Assembly: GCA_023662725.1 (NCBI GenBank)
Contig: JAMPIL010000007.1
Span: 25,474-89,473 of the forward strand
Source: Ruminococcus flavefaciens
GTDB taxonomy: Bacteria; Bacillota; Clostridia; Oscillospirales; Ruminococcaceae
Length of the DNA: 64,000 nucleotides
Direction of reading: 5' to 3'
Made by a program: the position numbers and the translations under genes. Shown one piece after another: positions 1 through 9,114 of this stretch (within the stretch, counting starts at the first letter, position 1; every line of letters starts with the position of its first letter). A model generated the notes under the pieces. The model had not been told where the DNA came from. It saw nothing but the letters and a program-made list of their open reading frames with translations, and did not search any database.

Positions 1-204
1 AAAATGGCTATGGTCATAGATCCTAAGTTCAGTGGCTGGAAAGAGGCAGTAGAAGAATGCTTCCTTGAAAACATCAAGAAAAATCAGCTTATAAACACCA
101 ATTGGAAATTTGAATGGACAGACTTGATTTGTCCTGAAGCTGAAACAGGTAAATATAGATTTTTCAAAAATGAGATAGTGACAAATAATGAAAAAGCGGA
201 TTGA
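1..204 (+). CDS. 3' end of an unknown gene (partial)
   Basis: This is an open frame that enters from the left edge of the window, so the true start is not visible. The last 67 codons give a soluble, charged tail with no motif I recognise. Its stop overlaps the start of the ABC transporter by 17 bases, so the two are probably co-transcribed and translationally coupled. By position it is the first visible member of the peptide-maturation operon. Its function is unknown. Confidence 0.5.
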   Translation, partial: KMAMVIDPKFSGWKEAVEECFLENIKKNQLINTNWKFEWTDLICPEAETGKYRFFKNEIVTNNEKAD

Positions 205-1993
205 AGATTTAAAAAGTTTTTTCAATATAATTGGCTTTAGTATGAAAATCAGCTTTAAAACTTCTAAGCTATATTTCATCTTAAATATTATAATATGCTG
301 CTGTATTGCAGCTACTCCGTTTGCGTCAATTTACCTGGCCAGCAAGACCATAGGCTTTGTTACAGAGGGCCTTATGGGTGGTAAAACTAAGGATGAGATG
401 ATAAAAGGCTATGCTTTGCTTATCATTTTAACTCTGCTTTTGAATGTGGCAGAAAACGTATTACAATCTATCTCAATATATATTAGAAAGATGTACACCG
501 AACTTATTAATTCAAAATTAAAAGTTGACATAATGAAAAAAGCTGCTTTTCTGGAAATGAAACATTTCGACTCTCCGGATTTTTTTGATACGCTCAATGA
601 TGTCAATTACAATAGCTTTATGATTTCGGATATGGTTTTTGTTATTTTTGAGTTTTTTAGGTCGTTCGTACAGATGATAGTGGCATTTGTGAATATAGCA
701 CTGTGGAAGTGGTTTGCACCGTTAATTGTTCTTATTACGTCTGTACCAACGATGCTTGTTAAGCGAAAACAACTAGATTCTGAATATGTTTTTCAGAAGA
801 GTAATATGAAATATGACCGTCAGATGTTTTATGTCACGAACATAGCTGTTGATAGAGAGTATTCCTCAGATGTTAAAATGTACGGTTTGTTTCCTGAACT
901 TAAACACAAATATTCTGTCATCTGGAAAGAAATGTTTAACAAAAGGAGAAAGCTGATCAGAAAATACACAATACTTGCAATGCTGTTTGACTGTTTGCCG
1001 CATATTGTAATGACTATTTTTTTGATAATACTTGGTATCAGCGTACTAAACGGCAATATGACTGTACAGAATTACAGCTATATAAATGGTCTTTTATCTC
1101 AGCTTAGTCCTTTAATACTTAATGTTATTATTTGTTATGGCGTTATTTTCGACAGTAAGATACGTCTAAAAAACTATATGAGTTTTATGAATATGTCTAC
1201 TGAAGATGATGATGTGGTCTGTGAAGAATTTAATTGCAATGATTTTGAAATTGAATTCAGAAATGTTTATTTCAGATATAATGATAAAAGTGATTATGTA
1301 TTAAAAGGGATCAGCTTTAAAATAAGAAGCGATAAAACCTATGCGTTGGTTGGTATGAACGGATGCGGAAAAACTTCGATAATCAAGTTAATACTCAGGT
1401 TTTATGAACCGACGGACGGTGAGATACTTATTAACGGAAAAAATGTAAAATGTTATTCAGTAGATAGTATAAGAAAGCTGTTCAGTCCTATGTTTCAGAA
1501 ATACAATAATTATGCATTTACCGTTAAGGAAGATATTTATCTCTCGGATATTGATAATAAAGCCGATGATAAGAGAACTATTTCGTCAGCGTTGCAGAGC
1601 GGTGCAGACGAATTTGTCAAGGATTTTGATGAAAAATATGATACATACCTCACAAGGCAGTTTGAGGATGGCGTTGATCTTTCAGGCGGACAGTGGCAGA
1701 AGATAGCGCTTTCAAGGACTATTTTCAGAGATTCTGTTATGTATATACTTGATGAACCTTCATCTGCGCTTGATGCTGAGTCTGAAGATGAACTCTTCAT
1801 GAGTTTCGATAAGTTATTTGAAAATTCCGGAGCTATCCTGGTTTCTCACAGGTTATCTAACGTAAAAAAATGTGACAGTATAATTGTTATTGATGACGGC
1901 AAAGTGTTAGAAGAGGGAACACATGAGTATCTGATGGAGCATCCAAATAAATATGCACATATGTTTCAGATTCAGGCGAATAAGTATCAGTAA
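188..1993 (+). CDS. ABC transporter with fused permease and ATPase, peptide exporter type
   Basis: The 601-residue protein has an N-terminal hydrophobic half with about six membrane spans (residues 15-340) and a C-terminal ABC ATPase. The ATPase shows a Walker A (GMNGCGKTS, near residue 388), signature LSGGQ (near 497), Walker B ending ILDEP (near 520) and an H-loop histidine in VSHRLS. No C39 peptidase domain precedes the permease, so leader removal must fall to another protein, probably the subtilisin-like protease encoded next. As a half-transporter it should act as a homodimer in the membrane. It lies 14 bases before the protease gene and in line with the maturase genes, so export of the matured peptide is the most likely role. 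A lipid or drug exporter of the same fold cannot be excluded by sequence alone. Confidence 0.85.
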   Translation: MKKRIEDLKSFFNIIGFSMKISFKTSKLYFILNIIICCCIAATPFASIYLASKTIGFVTEGLMGGKTKDEMIKGYALLIILTLLLNVAENVLQSISIYIRKMYTELINSKLKVDIMKKAAFLEMKHFDSPDFFDTLNDVNYNSFMISDMVFVIFEFFRSFVQMIVAFVNIALWKWFAPLIVLITSVPTMLVKRKQLDSEYVFQKSNMKYDRQMFYVTNIAVDREYSSDVKMYGLFPELKHKYSVIWKEMFNKRRKLIRKYTILAMLFDCLPHIVMTIFLIILGISVLNGNMTVQNYSYINGLLSQLSPLILNVIICYGVIFDSKIRLKNYMSFMNMSTEDDDVVCEEFNCNDFEIEFRNVYFRYNDKSDYVLKGISFKIRSDKTYALVGMNGCGKTSIIKLILRFYEPTDGEILINGKNVKCYSVDSIRKLFSPMFQKYNNYAFTVKEDIYLSDIDNKADDKRTISSALQSGADEFVKDFDEKYDTYLTRQFEDGVDLSGGQWQKIALSRTIFRDSVMYILDEPSSALDAESEDELFMSFDKLFENSGAILVSHRLSNVKKCDSIIVIDDGKVLEEGTHEYLMEHPNKYAHMFQIQANKYQ

Positions 1994-2007
1994 CAGAGGG
2001 TGAAAAA

Positions 2008-3123
2008 GTGAGTAGTTTGAAAGCGGCTATTATCGATGACGGAGCTGCAGATATACTGTTTGAAAAAGTAAAAAATATTACTGTAAGCGAAGATTTACAG
2101 CTGAATGAAGATGCAAGTTTTACAAACGAACTTAGTCATTCGTCCATTTGTATGAGTATCATAAAGAAGTATTCAGATATAAGTGATGTTGAATGGCTGA
2201 ATATAGATATTATGAATTCGCATCATAGAAGCGGTGTCAACAGCTTTATAAAAGCGCTTGAATATTGCCGCAGAAATAATATTAAGCTGATACATCTTAG
2301 TATAGGAAGCCGAAACTTTAATGATTTTGAAAAGATAAGAGCTGAAATAGAACTACTGCTTCAAAAAAACACAGTGATAATTGCAGCTCTGTCAAATGAA
2401 AATGTATTTACTGTTCCAGCTTGCATTGACGGAGTTATCGGAGTGAAGTTTTCAATTGATCTAAAGGATAATGAGTTGTATTATCTTGATAATGCTCCTG
2501 AAAAGATAAACTTTCTTGCGTCGTCAAGGCATATTCTAAGACTTGAAGGAAAGCTTGACATCTCTTCAATATCGAATAGTTATGCAACGCCTGTTGTTAC
2601 AGCTGCGGCAATAAATGTGTTAAAAACAGAACCATTTTTGAATGCTGATGGTGTAATTGAGAGAATAAAAAACAAATCAAAGAAAGATTTCTTAGTTTTT
2701 GAAAAAACAGAACCATTCATTGATGGAAATGCAGATATGCTTACTATTCCGGTAGTTCTTGTTAAACTCAATAACAGTTCGCTTCAAAGCAAGCTTGTAA
2801 AAGAGCTTAAAGAATTGTTCATACAAAATGGATATAATGCATTTTGCGCTTATAGTACTACCGATGGTGAGAACTTGCTGCCTGAGAAAAGACTGCTGAA
2901 TTATCTTCTGTATATTCAGAAATTTTACAATAGTGATATTATTATCCTTGGATATTCAGATGAAAAGCTGTTTTCAGATTTTCAAAGCTATGATGTTATA
3001 GTTTCTGATGATAATGATCAAAAAGATACTTCCGTTGCCTTAGTGCATTATTCAAAAATTAGTGATCGTAATAATGTATTTAATAAGATATTGCAAATAT
3101 TTTATGAAGGAGAATATCAATGA
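2008..3123 (+). CDS. subtilisin-like (S8) protease of the peptide cluster
   Basis: Translation starts at a GTG with a good AGAGGGTG Shine-Dalgarno. The protein has no signal peptide and should be cytoplasmic. Three short segments match the S8 triad: an Asp in AAIIDDG (residue 10), a His in LSHSS (residue 44) and a Ser in SNSYATP (residue 191), which corresponds to the family GTSMATP. The spacing between motifs is much shorter than in secreted subtilisins, and residues 230-371 form an unrecognised C-terminal domain. Its 3' end overlaps the radical SAM gene by 4 bases. Known CcpM-type clusters include an S8-like protein, and leader cleavage of the precursor is the inferred job. The motifs are divergent, so activity needs testing. 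Confidence 0.7.
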   Translation: MSSLKAAIIDDGAADILFEKVKNITVSEDLQLNEDASFTNELSHSSICMSIIKKYSDISDVEWLNIDIMNSHHRSGVNSFIKALEYCRRNNIKLIHLSIGSRNFNDFEKIRAEIELLLQKNTVIIAALSNENVFTVPACIDGVIGVKFSIDLKDNELYYLDNAPEKINFLASSRHILRLEGKLDISSISNSYATPVVTAAAINVLKTEPFLNADGVIERIKNKSKKDFLVFEKTEPFIDGNADMLTIPVVLVKLNNSSLQSKLVKELKELFIQNGYNAFCAYSTTDGENLLPEKRLLNYLLYIQKFYNSDIIILGYSDEKLFSDFQSYDVIVSDDNDQKDTSVALVHYSKISDRNNVFNKILQIFYEGEYQ

Positions 3124-4550
3124 ATAATACCCCGTATATAAAACTTTTGAAAACACCGTTGGGTAAGTATTTCTACGATGTTAACAAAAACGATATTGTA
3201 AATATCAGTGATGAGCTGTATGTATACTTAGGAGCGAAAGATATGAATGCTGATCTTTCACAGTCCGCTGCTGAGGAGATGGAATTTCTTAAGAGTAACG
3301 GTTATCTTTCAACTCATAGAGTTAAGTTTATAAAGCATTATCTGACTGACAAAATTGAAGATTACCTCGACAGAAAGTGTTCCAAACTCACTCTTCAGCT
3401 TACACAGAACTGTAATTTCAGATGCTCATATTGTCCATATACAACTGCTGAGTTTTATACAAATCGTTCACACAATTCAAAAAGAATGAGTGAGGAAGTT
3501 GCAATTAAAGCGATAGATTTTCTTGCAGATCATTCACGAAGTAAACAGTATGTTTCAATAGCTTTCTATGGCGGCGAGCCTTTGCTTGAATTTCCGCTTC
3601 TCAAGAAGCTGGTTGCTTATGCAGAAGAGGTATTCATAGGCAAGAGAATTGATTTTACGACAACGATTAATGGTTCATTACTTACTGAGGAGAGCATTTC
3701 TTTTTTTGAGAAACATAATTTTGATCTTATGATAAGTATTGACGGCACCAAGAAGGTTCATGACAGAAACAGAAAGTTTGCGGCAACCGGTAAGGGAACT
3801 TTTGATACTATAGTTAATAATCTGGAGGGTGTATACAACTCTCACAGAGAATATTTTAATAATAAAGTAACTATCAATTCGGTTATGGATCCACGTCTTC
3901 CTGCAAAAGAATACTACGAACTTGAGAATAAAAATGAGATGTTTCAAGAAGTCAATATTATGCGTACAGTTGTAGATGACTTTAATAATGTTAACAGACA
4001 TGCATTTGATGATAATTTCGTCATAGACACTTCAATACTTACATTTAAGGCGTTGATGTCATTAATAAACAGATATCCCAAGGATAAGGTCAGCAGTAAT
4101 CTTGTAGTCGCTGAGCTTACTGAAAAGCAGAAATCCGAAAAGTTTATAAGACCTGGTAACCAGCTTGGTGATACAGATGCTCCTTCTGGCCCATGTATTC
4201 CGGGAAGCAAACTGTTAGTTGACGTAAATGGTACAATACATATTTGTGAAAAGGTCAGCGAAACTTCTAAGGCATTTGTCCTTGGAAATGTTTATGATGG
4301 ATTTGATTACGATAATATTAGGAAGTTGCTGAATATAGGAGCGCTTACTGCTGAAAAATGTCAGAATTGTTTTGCATTCAATTTATGCTCTATTTGTCAA
4401 AGAAAATGTAATGTAGGTGACGAACTTTCAGGTGCTGTTAAAAGTGAATCCTGCGAGTGGTCAAAGAATATTGCATTGGATATGATCTATAATAAAATAT
4501 TCTATAGCGAACTGAGCAGTATTCTTAATAGCGAGGTGGGAATAAAGTGA
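3120..4550 (+). CDS. ccpM: radical SAM/SPASM peptide maturase, CcpM-like
   Basis: The 476-residue protein carries the radical SAM cluster motif CNFRCSYC (Cys 98, 102, 105), the glycine-rich GGEP segment near residue 155 and a cysteine-rich C-terminal SPASM region (residues 355-460, including CQNC, CSIC and QRKC). The N-terminal 90 residues look like a peptide-recognition domain. Known members of the CcpM family modify Cys-rich clostridial precursors through auxiliary iron-sulfur clusters, typically forming thioether crosslinks. The small precursor here has three cysteines and lies 1.6 kb downstream. The gene overlaps both neighbours by 4 bases, which places it firmly in the operon. The family name is assigned from gene context and overall pattern; the radical SAM/SPASM call itself is secure. 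Confidence 0.85.
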   Translation: MNNTPYIKLLKTPLGKYFYDVNKNDIVNISDELYVYLGAKDMNADLSQSAAEEMEFLKSNGYLSTHRVKFIKHYLTDKIEDYLDRKCSKLTLQLTQNCNFRCSYCPYTTAEFYTNRSHNSKRMSEEVAIKAIDFLADHSRSKQYVSIAFYGGEPLLEFPLLKKLVAYAEEVFIGKRIDFTTTINGSLLTEESISFFEKHNFDLMISIDGTKKVHDRNRKFAATGKGTFDTIVNNLEGVYNSHREYFNNKVTINSVMDPRLPAKEYYELENKNEMFQEVNIMRTVVDDFNNVNRHAFDDNFVIDTSILTFKALMSLINRYPKDKVSSNLVVAELTEKQKSEKFIRPGNQLGDTDAPSGPCIPGSKLLVDVNGTIHICEKVSETSKAFVLGNVYDGFDYDNIRKLLNIGALTAEKCQNCFAFNLCSICQRKCNVGDELSGAVKSESCEWSKNIALDMIYNKIFYSELSSILNSEVGIK

Positions 4551-5704
4551 GAATAGCAATTTATCCTTTTAATGCGGAATGTATGGCTTTTTCAGAATTC
4601 AAGGACTTACTTGACTCTGAATATTGCTTCAGTGAGGCAGCTTCGCCGAGAAGCTGGGGATTTGCGGGAATGGATATTGAAACGGTGGACGGTCCTGAAA
4701 AGATCAAGAAGTCGCCTAAAGAATTTACAAAGGCAAACGATATGCTTGTTATTCCTGATTTCACAATTGAACCGTCTGCTGCCAAGTCTCTGATAAATGA
4801 GATAGTTAATTATATACCGTCGGTTAAGAATGTATTCTGCTGTGCTTGTTTTGAAGATATACAGCTTAATGAAATTAAAGAAGCGTGTGCAAGATCTAAT
4901 ACAGAGTTTATTAATGTTTTAGATTTTGGTGCAGCTGAAAAAGAATTCGCGTATTACGAAACACCTGAAAAAAGATATGCATTCACAGATAATAAGAGTG
5001 TCTTTAAAGTCTACAAAGAGGTCACAAACTGTGATATTCCTATTTGCGCAGTATCAGGAGAATGGGAAACAACAGGAAAGTTCAATATTGAACTAAAGCT
5101 CCTACGCAATCTTAGAGATCAGGGATACAATGTATCAATGGTTGGTTCTAATTTTTTTTCATCATTCTTTGGTGTAAATCGTTTTCCTGATTTTATGTTT
5201 AGTGGTGCAATTAGCGAAACAGAAAAACCTCATGTTTTCAACAGATATTTGAATCGGATTGTAGTGAATGAAGATCCTGATATTCTGATCGTTGGTGTTC
5301 CCGGTGCTATGGAGCGCTATAACGACTATGAGACAAACAGATTTGGTATTCTTCCATTCATAACTTTTCAGGCTATCAGACCGGATTATTTAATCTTAAC
5401 TACTGTATACAGAGAAAAAAGCAAATCATTACTTGAAGAACTCATAAATAAGTGCAAGTACAGATACGGCGTTAAACCCGATACGATACATTTATCAAAT
5501 GCGTTGCTAGAACCAAGTGAACTCTACACAGAAGGCATGGAAATTGATTATGAAAATATGGATAGAGTTAATTCTGTTATAACAAATGAGTATGCTGATA
5601 CTGACGGATTTGTGGTAAATCTCTTGGCTGACGGCTGTGATAAGATTGTAACTGAGAGATTAATAAGAAAACTCGGCGGTATCAGTGTTGGAGCAAATGA
5701 ATAA
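4547..5704 (+). CDS. peptide maturation system protein, TIGR04066-like
   Basis: Translation begins at a GTG overlapping the stop of the radical SAM gene. The product is a soluble protein of 385 residues. The opening segment (RIAIYPFNAEC) and the mid-protein alternation of strands and glycine-rich turns (for example ICAVSGEWETTGK near residue 165, then VGVPGAMERY near 245) resemble the TIGR04066 family. That family is defined only by its occurrence beside CcpM-type maturases. The segment near residue 165 looks like a nucleotide-binding loop similar to dethiobiotin synthetase/NIP-type P-loops, so nucleotide use is possible, but this is inference. Its biochemical role is not established. Confidence 0.65.
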   Translation: MRIAIYPFNAECMAFSEFKDLLDSEYCFSEAASPRSWGFAGMDIETVDGPEKIKKSPKEFTKANDMLVIPDFTIEPSAAKSLINEIVNYIPSVKNVFCCACFEDIQLNEIKEACARSNTEFINVLDFGAAEKEFAYYETPEKRYAFTDNKSVFKVYKEVTNCDIPICAVSGEWETTGKFNIELKLLRNLRDQGYNVSMVGSNFFSSFFGVNRFPDFMFSGAISETEKPHVFNRYLNRIVVNEDPDILIVGVPGAMERYNDYETNRFGILPFITFQAIRPDYLILTTVYREKSKSLLEELINKCKYRYGVKPDTIHLSNALLEPSELYTEGMEIDYENMDRVNSVITNEYADTDGFVVNLLADGCDKIVTERLIRKLGGISVGANE

Positions 5705-5717
5705 GGGGACTGTAAAA

Positions 5718-5987
5718 ATGAATGATATCAGAGAAAAAGTGAAAAACATACTCATATCTGAGTTTGATGTAAAAAATGACAGAATAAAAGATGGTGAAGA
5801 CATATCATTTTTTCTGGCAAATATAGCTTTTGATCCAAAAAGTTTTATTTATTTTGTTCTTTATATTGAAAAAGCCTTTGGCATAAGATTTTCGGAGAAT
5901 GATTTTGACAACGAGAATTTTTATAATCTCGGTGGATTTTGTGATATTTTATCAGATTATTGCAAAATCAAGGAGAATGCTTGCTAA
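5718..5987 (+). CDS. acyl-carrier-related protein of the peptide cluster
   Basis: I take the ATG at 5718, preceded by AAGGGGAC, rather than earlier alternatives inside the upstream gene. The 89-residue product has the size, acidic charge and helix pattern of an acyl carrier protein, including IEKAFGI, which corresponds to the second helix after the attachment site. Where a carrier protein has Asp-Ser-Leu, this sequence reads FDPKSF, so the phosphopantetheine serine is shifted or lost. This fits the acyl-carrier-related (not true ACP) family known from CcpM clusters. A role as a docking or scaffold subunit is more likely than acyl transfer. An adenylating enzyme is encoded 5 kb downstream. Confidence 0.7.
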   Translation: MNDIREKVKNILISEFDVKNDRIKDGEDISFFLANIAFDPKSFIYFVLYIEKAFGIRFSENDFDNENFYNLGGFCDILSDYCKIKENAC

Positions 5988-6109
5988 GGCAAGCACGCAA
6001 AATAGAGAATACTTATCTTTTGAAGTTTTCATTTTTATACTATGGTTTCACTTTCGTGAGTCGGGCGAGATTGAAATATATTAAAATTGTAACATAAGGA
6101 GTAATAATC

Positions 6110-6292
6110 ATGAAAAAATTAAGAAAAGTAAATATTTCAAATAATACTATTGAGATGTATGGTTGCTATAAGGATAAATTCTGTCAGTGTATGGGCACAT
6201 ACGCTTATTCATCACAATATTCTGGAAGCTCTATATATCATATGGTTACTCAGACAACAACAACACCAGTTAATCCTGGTGGACACAAGTAA
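6110..6292 (+). CDS. Cys-containing RiPP precursor peptide (CLI_3235-type bacteriocin)
   Basis: A 60-residue open frame starts at an ATG with an AAGGAG ribosome site 8 bases upstream. The basic opening MKKLRK and the segment NNTIEMYGC match the leader pattern of the CLI_3235 bacteriocin precursors that accompany CcpM maturases. Cysteines sit at 19, 25 and 27. The C-terminal half is rich in Ser, Thr and Tyr, includes a run of four threonines, and ends in PGGHK. The three cysteines are candidate substrates for the radical SAM enzyme, and the Ser/Thr tail is a candidate glycosylation site given the neighbouring glycosyltransferase. A terminator lies 57 bases after the stop, so the peptide may be made in excess of downstream enzymes. 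Confidence 0.75.
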   Translation: MKKLRKVNISNNTIEMYGCYKDKFCQCMGTYAYSSQYSGSSIYHMVTQTTTTPVNPGGHK

Positions 6293-6348
6293 TTAAGCAT
6301 AAAATAAAACAATAAACTTGATCCGACTTAAGAGTTTAACAGAAAAAA

Positions 6349-6384
6349 TGAGGGCAAACCTGAAAATTTGCTCTCAGTTTTTTC
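6349..6384 (+). terminator. intrinsic terminator after the precursor gene
   Basis: A 10-base-pair stem (TGAGGGCAAA with TTTGCTCTCA, one G-T pair) is followed after one G by six T residues. It separates the maturation operon from the glycosyltransferase gene and probably lets partial read-through set a high ratio of precursor to tailoring enzymes. Confidence 0.85.
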
Positions 6385-6442
6385 TGATAATTGGATAATG
6401 ATTTATTTTAATTGATTTTGACAAATATTAGGAGATCTTAAA

Positions 6443-9007
6443 ATGAAAAGTAAGGGAAAAATGCTCACTGTTGGAGTAATACTGGATAAAAGAGGCGACC
6501 CGCCTTATGTCAGCGTGAACAAACTATGGCGTGAGACCATTGATATAATATCTCAAAAGTATTATACAGTTGTTTTTGAAGTGAATTCCTACTTCGTAGA
6601 GAATAATGATGAATATAAAGAATTTGCCGATAAGATCGATGTGTTGTTTCTTTTATCTCCGTATTATACAGTTGACAGAACTTACAAAGAATTTCCCATT
6701 GTGTTTTATGGGCTTGGTTCTATGCAAAAAGGTGGAGCATGGCTTGCGGATAATCATTATACTTTCAGATGCTATGACAAGGTTATCCTCAATTGTACAA
6801 GCTGTGTGAATATTTTTGATAAGCTCGTAAAGGAGCAGTCATTAAGCAGAGTTATGATCCCTTTTGGTGTAGATACAGATATATTCAGATATGCGGCAAA
6901 TAAAACTCTGCTCAGAAAAAAATACAATATACCTGAAGATGCATTTATTGCAGTATATTCAGGAAGAATAAATCATCAGAAAAACCCGTTTGTACTTCTA
7001 AGCGCTATCCGGGATCTGAGAAAAAAGTATAACAATCTGGTATTTATGTTTCTTGGTTCATTTGATGACTTTTATATACCGGAATTCAATGAAAACAAAG
7101 CTATTGATATTAAAGAAGCATTTATTTCTGAAGTGGAAAACTTTGGAATTGAATCAGGTATCATTCTATTTGATACTCAGGATGATACAAGTAAATATGC
7201 TGAATTATTGGGTCTCGCTGATATAGGGATCAATGCTACAACTCTTATAAGTGAAAATTTTGGATATACACCTGTTGAAATGCAGGCTTGCGGTCTAGCT
7301 GTTGTTGGTACATCATGGGGCGGTCTTAAAGACACTATAATAGATGAAGTAACAGGTTTTAAAATAGAGACAGTTCACAGTAAATTTGGTGCAAGGATCA
7401 ATATGGAACAGTTGAAAGAAAAAATCGAATTCTTGATAACACATGATGACATAAGAAAACAAATGTCACAGAGTGCAAGACTTAATGCAGAAAATAACTA
7501 TTCCTTGAAATTGTTTGCAAGGAATATTAATGATATCATAAATGAAACTTACTATGATTATATTGAGTGTGATCGTAATGACAGTGATTATGCCGTTGAT
7601 GATAGAATATTTGATATGTCAGAAAAGATACATAACAAATATAGAAGTCAGGAGCGCCATGTAAGTTGGGAACATCTTCATCCTGATCTTGATTACGAAT
7701 TATATGAAATGGTAGCTTCTGAATGTGCTGATAAAAAGGCTGAAGATACAGTATGGTTCGGTGATAGTATAATATCGAAGGGGTTTGACTGGGAATACAG
7801 TAATGGAACTCTGGTTTCACATGATCCAAGGTGGAATAATAATTTTGAACTTTCGAGTTGTAAGATAAACAGTGAAGAAATGCGTGTTATGGAAAATATT
7901 ATTTCCGGCGAAACAGTATTGTCACTTGAAAACAGAATGAATATAACTCATAATGAGCTTATAGAATTACTGTACCGCCTTACTGATAAAGGCTTTATTA
8001 TTCCATGGAACAAAACCAATACAGTTCAAACGTCTGTGGCTGCTGTTGTTATTCCACATTACAGTACCGGAACGGAAATAGAACTGTGTTGGCTTAAGAA
8101 TGCTTTAAAAAGCGTTGAAGTGCAGACTGACAAAGAATGGAAGATTATCATTGTTGATGATGCTTCTCCCGAAAGCCATGTGAAAGAATATTTGAGAACA
8201 ATATCAGAAGAAAGTCATAACAGGATAGAAACAGTTTTCCTGAGAAAAAACAAGGGGCCTGGAAATGCAAGAAATGTAGGTGTATTGAGAGCTTCTATGC
8301 TTGGATGTCCATTTATTCTTTACCTTGACTCAGATGATATAGCATCGCCAGAAAGAATTGAAAGGACAAGAAATGCTTTTATGACGCATCCGTCTGTTGG
8401 AGTTGTTTACAGTTCTTTTGATGTTATAGACGAAAACGGAAAGAATGTTGAGAATATAAATATTCTGCCGTCCATTCGCGAAATACAGGAACAATTAAGA
8501 TCAGATCCGCCGCAAGGAAAAGGCGTTTGGCGTAAAATGGGCATTGAAACAGGATACATAAACCTAACTTCTTCAACTTCCGTAAGGACTTGTGTAGCGC
8601 TTAAATATCCTTTCCCTCAGGAAAGAGTTTCAGAGGATTATTATACATGGCTTGTTTATTCGGCAAGTGGATGGGAATATATGTATCTTGATTCACTCTG
8701 TACAAAATACAGGATTCCACAAAATAAAGATGGCTCAAGAACTCGCAGCCTTGTGGGCGGTAATCATATGTTTAATTTGAAAAAGAGCCTGATTGATGTA
8801 AAGGGATTTCAAAAGGCTCTTGAACTTGCCTGCAATAACGGTGAGATCAACAATGATGATAAAAACATGCTGATGATAGCTTTCCTTAAGAAAAAGGCAG
8901 AGTCAATGAAAAAAGACGGCGAAGATGAGATAGCAAGAAACTATATCCAAAAGGCTGATAGGATCAAACAGAGTATAACCAGTCTCTCCTCAGCTTACAA
9001 TCATTAA
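6443..9007 (+). CDS. two-domain glycosyltransferase (GT4-like plus GT2-like)
   Basis: The 854-residue protein joins two transferase folds. Residues 1-375 resemble a GT-B, family 4 enzyme, with a SGRINHQKNP donor-loop segment and the ENFGYTPVEMQACG motif near residue 270. Residues 380-530 form a linker with a small winged-helix-like part. Residues 535-800 resemble a GT-A, family 2 enzyme, with VVIPHYS at its start, IIVDDAS and the metal-binding LDSDD near residue 630. It has no signal peptide or clear membrane span and should be cytoplasmic. It follows the precursor gene directly, so sugar transfer to the Ser/Thr-rich peptide or to another cluster product is a reasonable inference. The fusion of two families suggests sequential addition of two sugars. 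Confidence 0.8.
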   Translation: MKSKGKMLTVGVILDKRGDPPYVSVNKLWRETIDIISQKYYTVVFEVNSYFVENNDEYKEFADKIDVLFLLSPYYTVDRTYKEFPIVFYGLGSMQKGGAWLADNHYTFRCYDKVILNCTSCVNIFDKLVKEQSLSRVMIPFGVDTDIFRYAANKTLLRKKYNIPEDAFIAVYSGRINHQKNPFVLLSAIRDLRKKYNNLVFMFLGSFDDFYIPEFNENKAIDIKEAFISEVENFGIESGIILFDTQDDTSKYAELLGLADIGINATTLISENFGYTPVEMQACGLAVVGTSWGGLKDTIIDEVTGFKIETVHSKFGARINMEQLKEKIEFLITHDDIRKQMSQSARLNAENNYSLKLFARNINDIINETYYDYIECDRNDSDYAVDDRIFDMSEKIHNKYRSQERHVSWEHLHPDLDYELYEMVASECADKKAEDTVWFGDSIISKGFDWEYSNGTLVSHDPRWNNNFELSSCKINSEEMRVMENIISGETVLSLENRMNITHNELIELLYRLTDKGFIIPWNKTNTVQTSVAAVVIPHYSTGTEIELCWLKNALKSVEVQTDKEWKIIIVDDASPESHVKEYLRTISEESHNRIETVFLRKNKGPGNARNVGVLRASMLGCPFILYLDSDDIASPERIERTRNAFMTHPSVGVVYSSFDVIDENGKNVENINILPSIREIQEQLRSDPPQGKGVWRKMGIETGYINLTSSTSVRTCVALKYPFPQERVSEDYYTWLVYSASGWEYMYLDSLCTKYRIPQNKDGSRTRSLVGGNHMFNLKKSLIDVKGFQKALELACNNGEINNDDKNMLMIAFLKKKAESMKKDGEDEIARNYIQKADRIKQSITSLSSAYNH

Positions 9008-9114
9008 GCGGAATATTGGCAAAAGTACAAAAAATAATAAAAACATTGCATTCAGAGAATGTCATGTATTGGTCATTAAGGAGAGGCTGAACAGAGCAGA
9101 ATAGGAGAATATAT

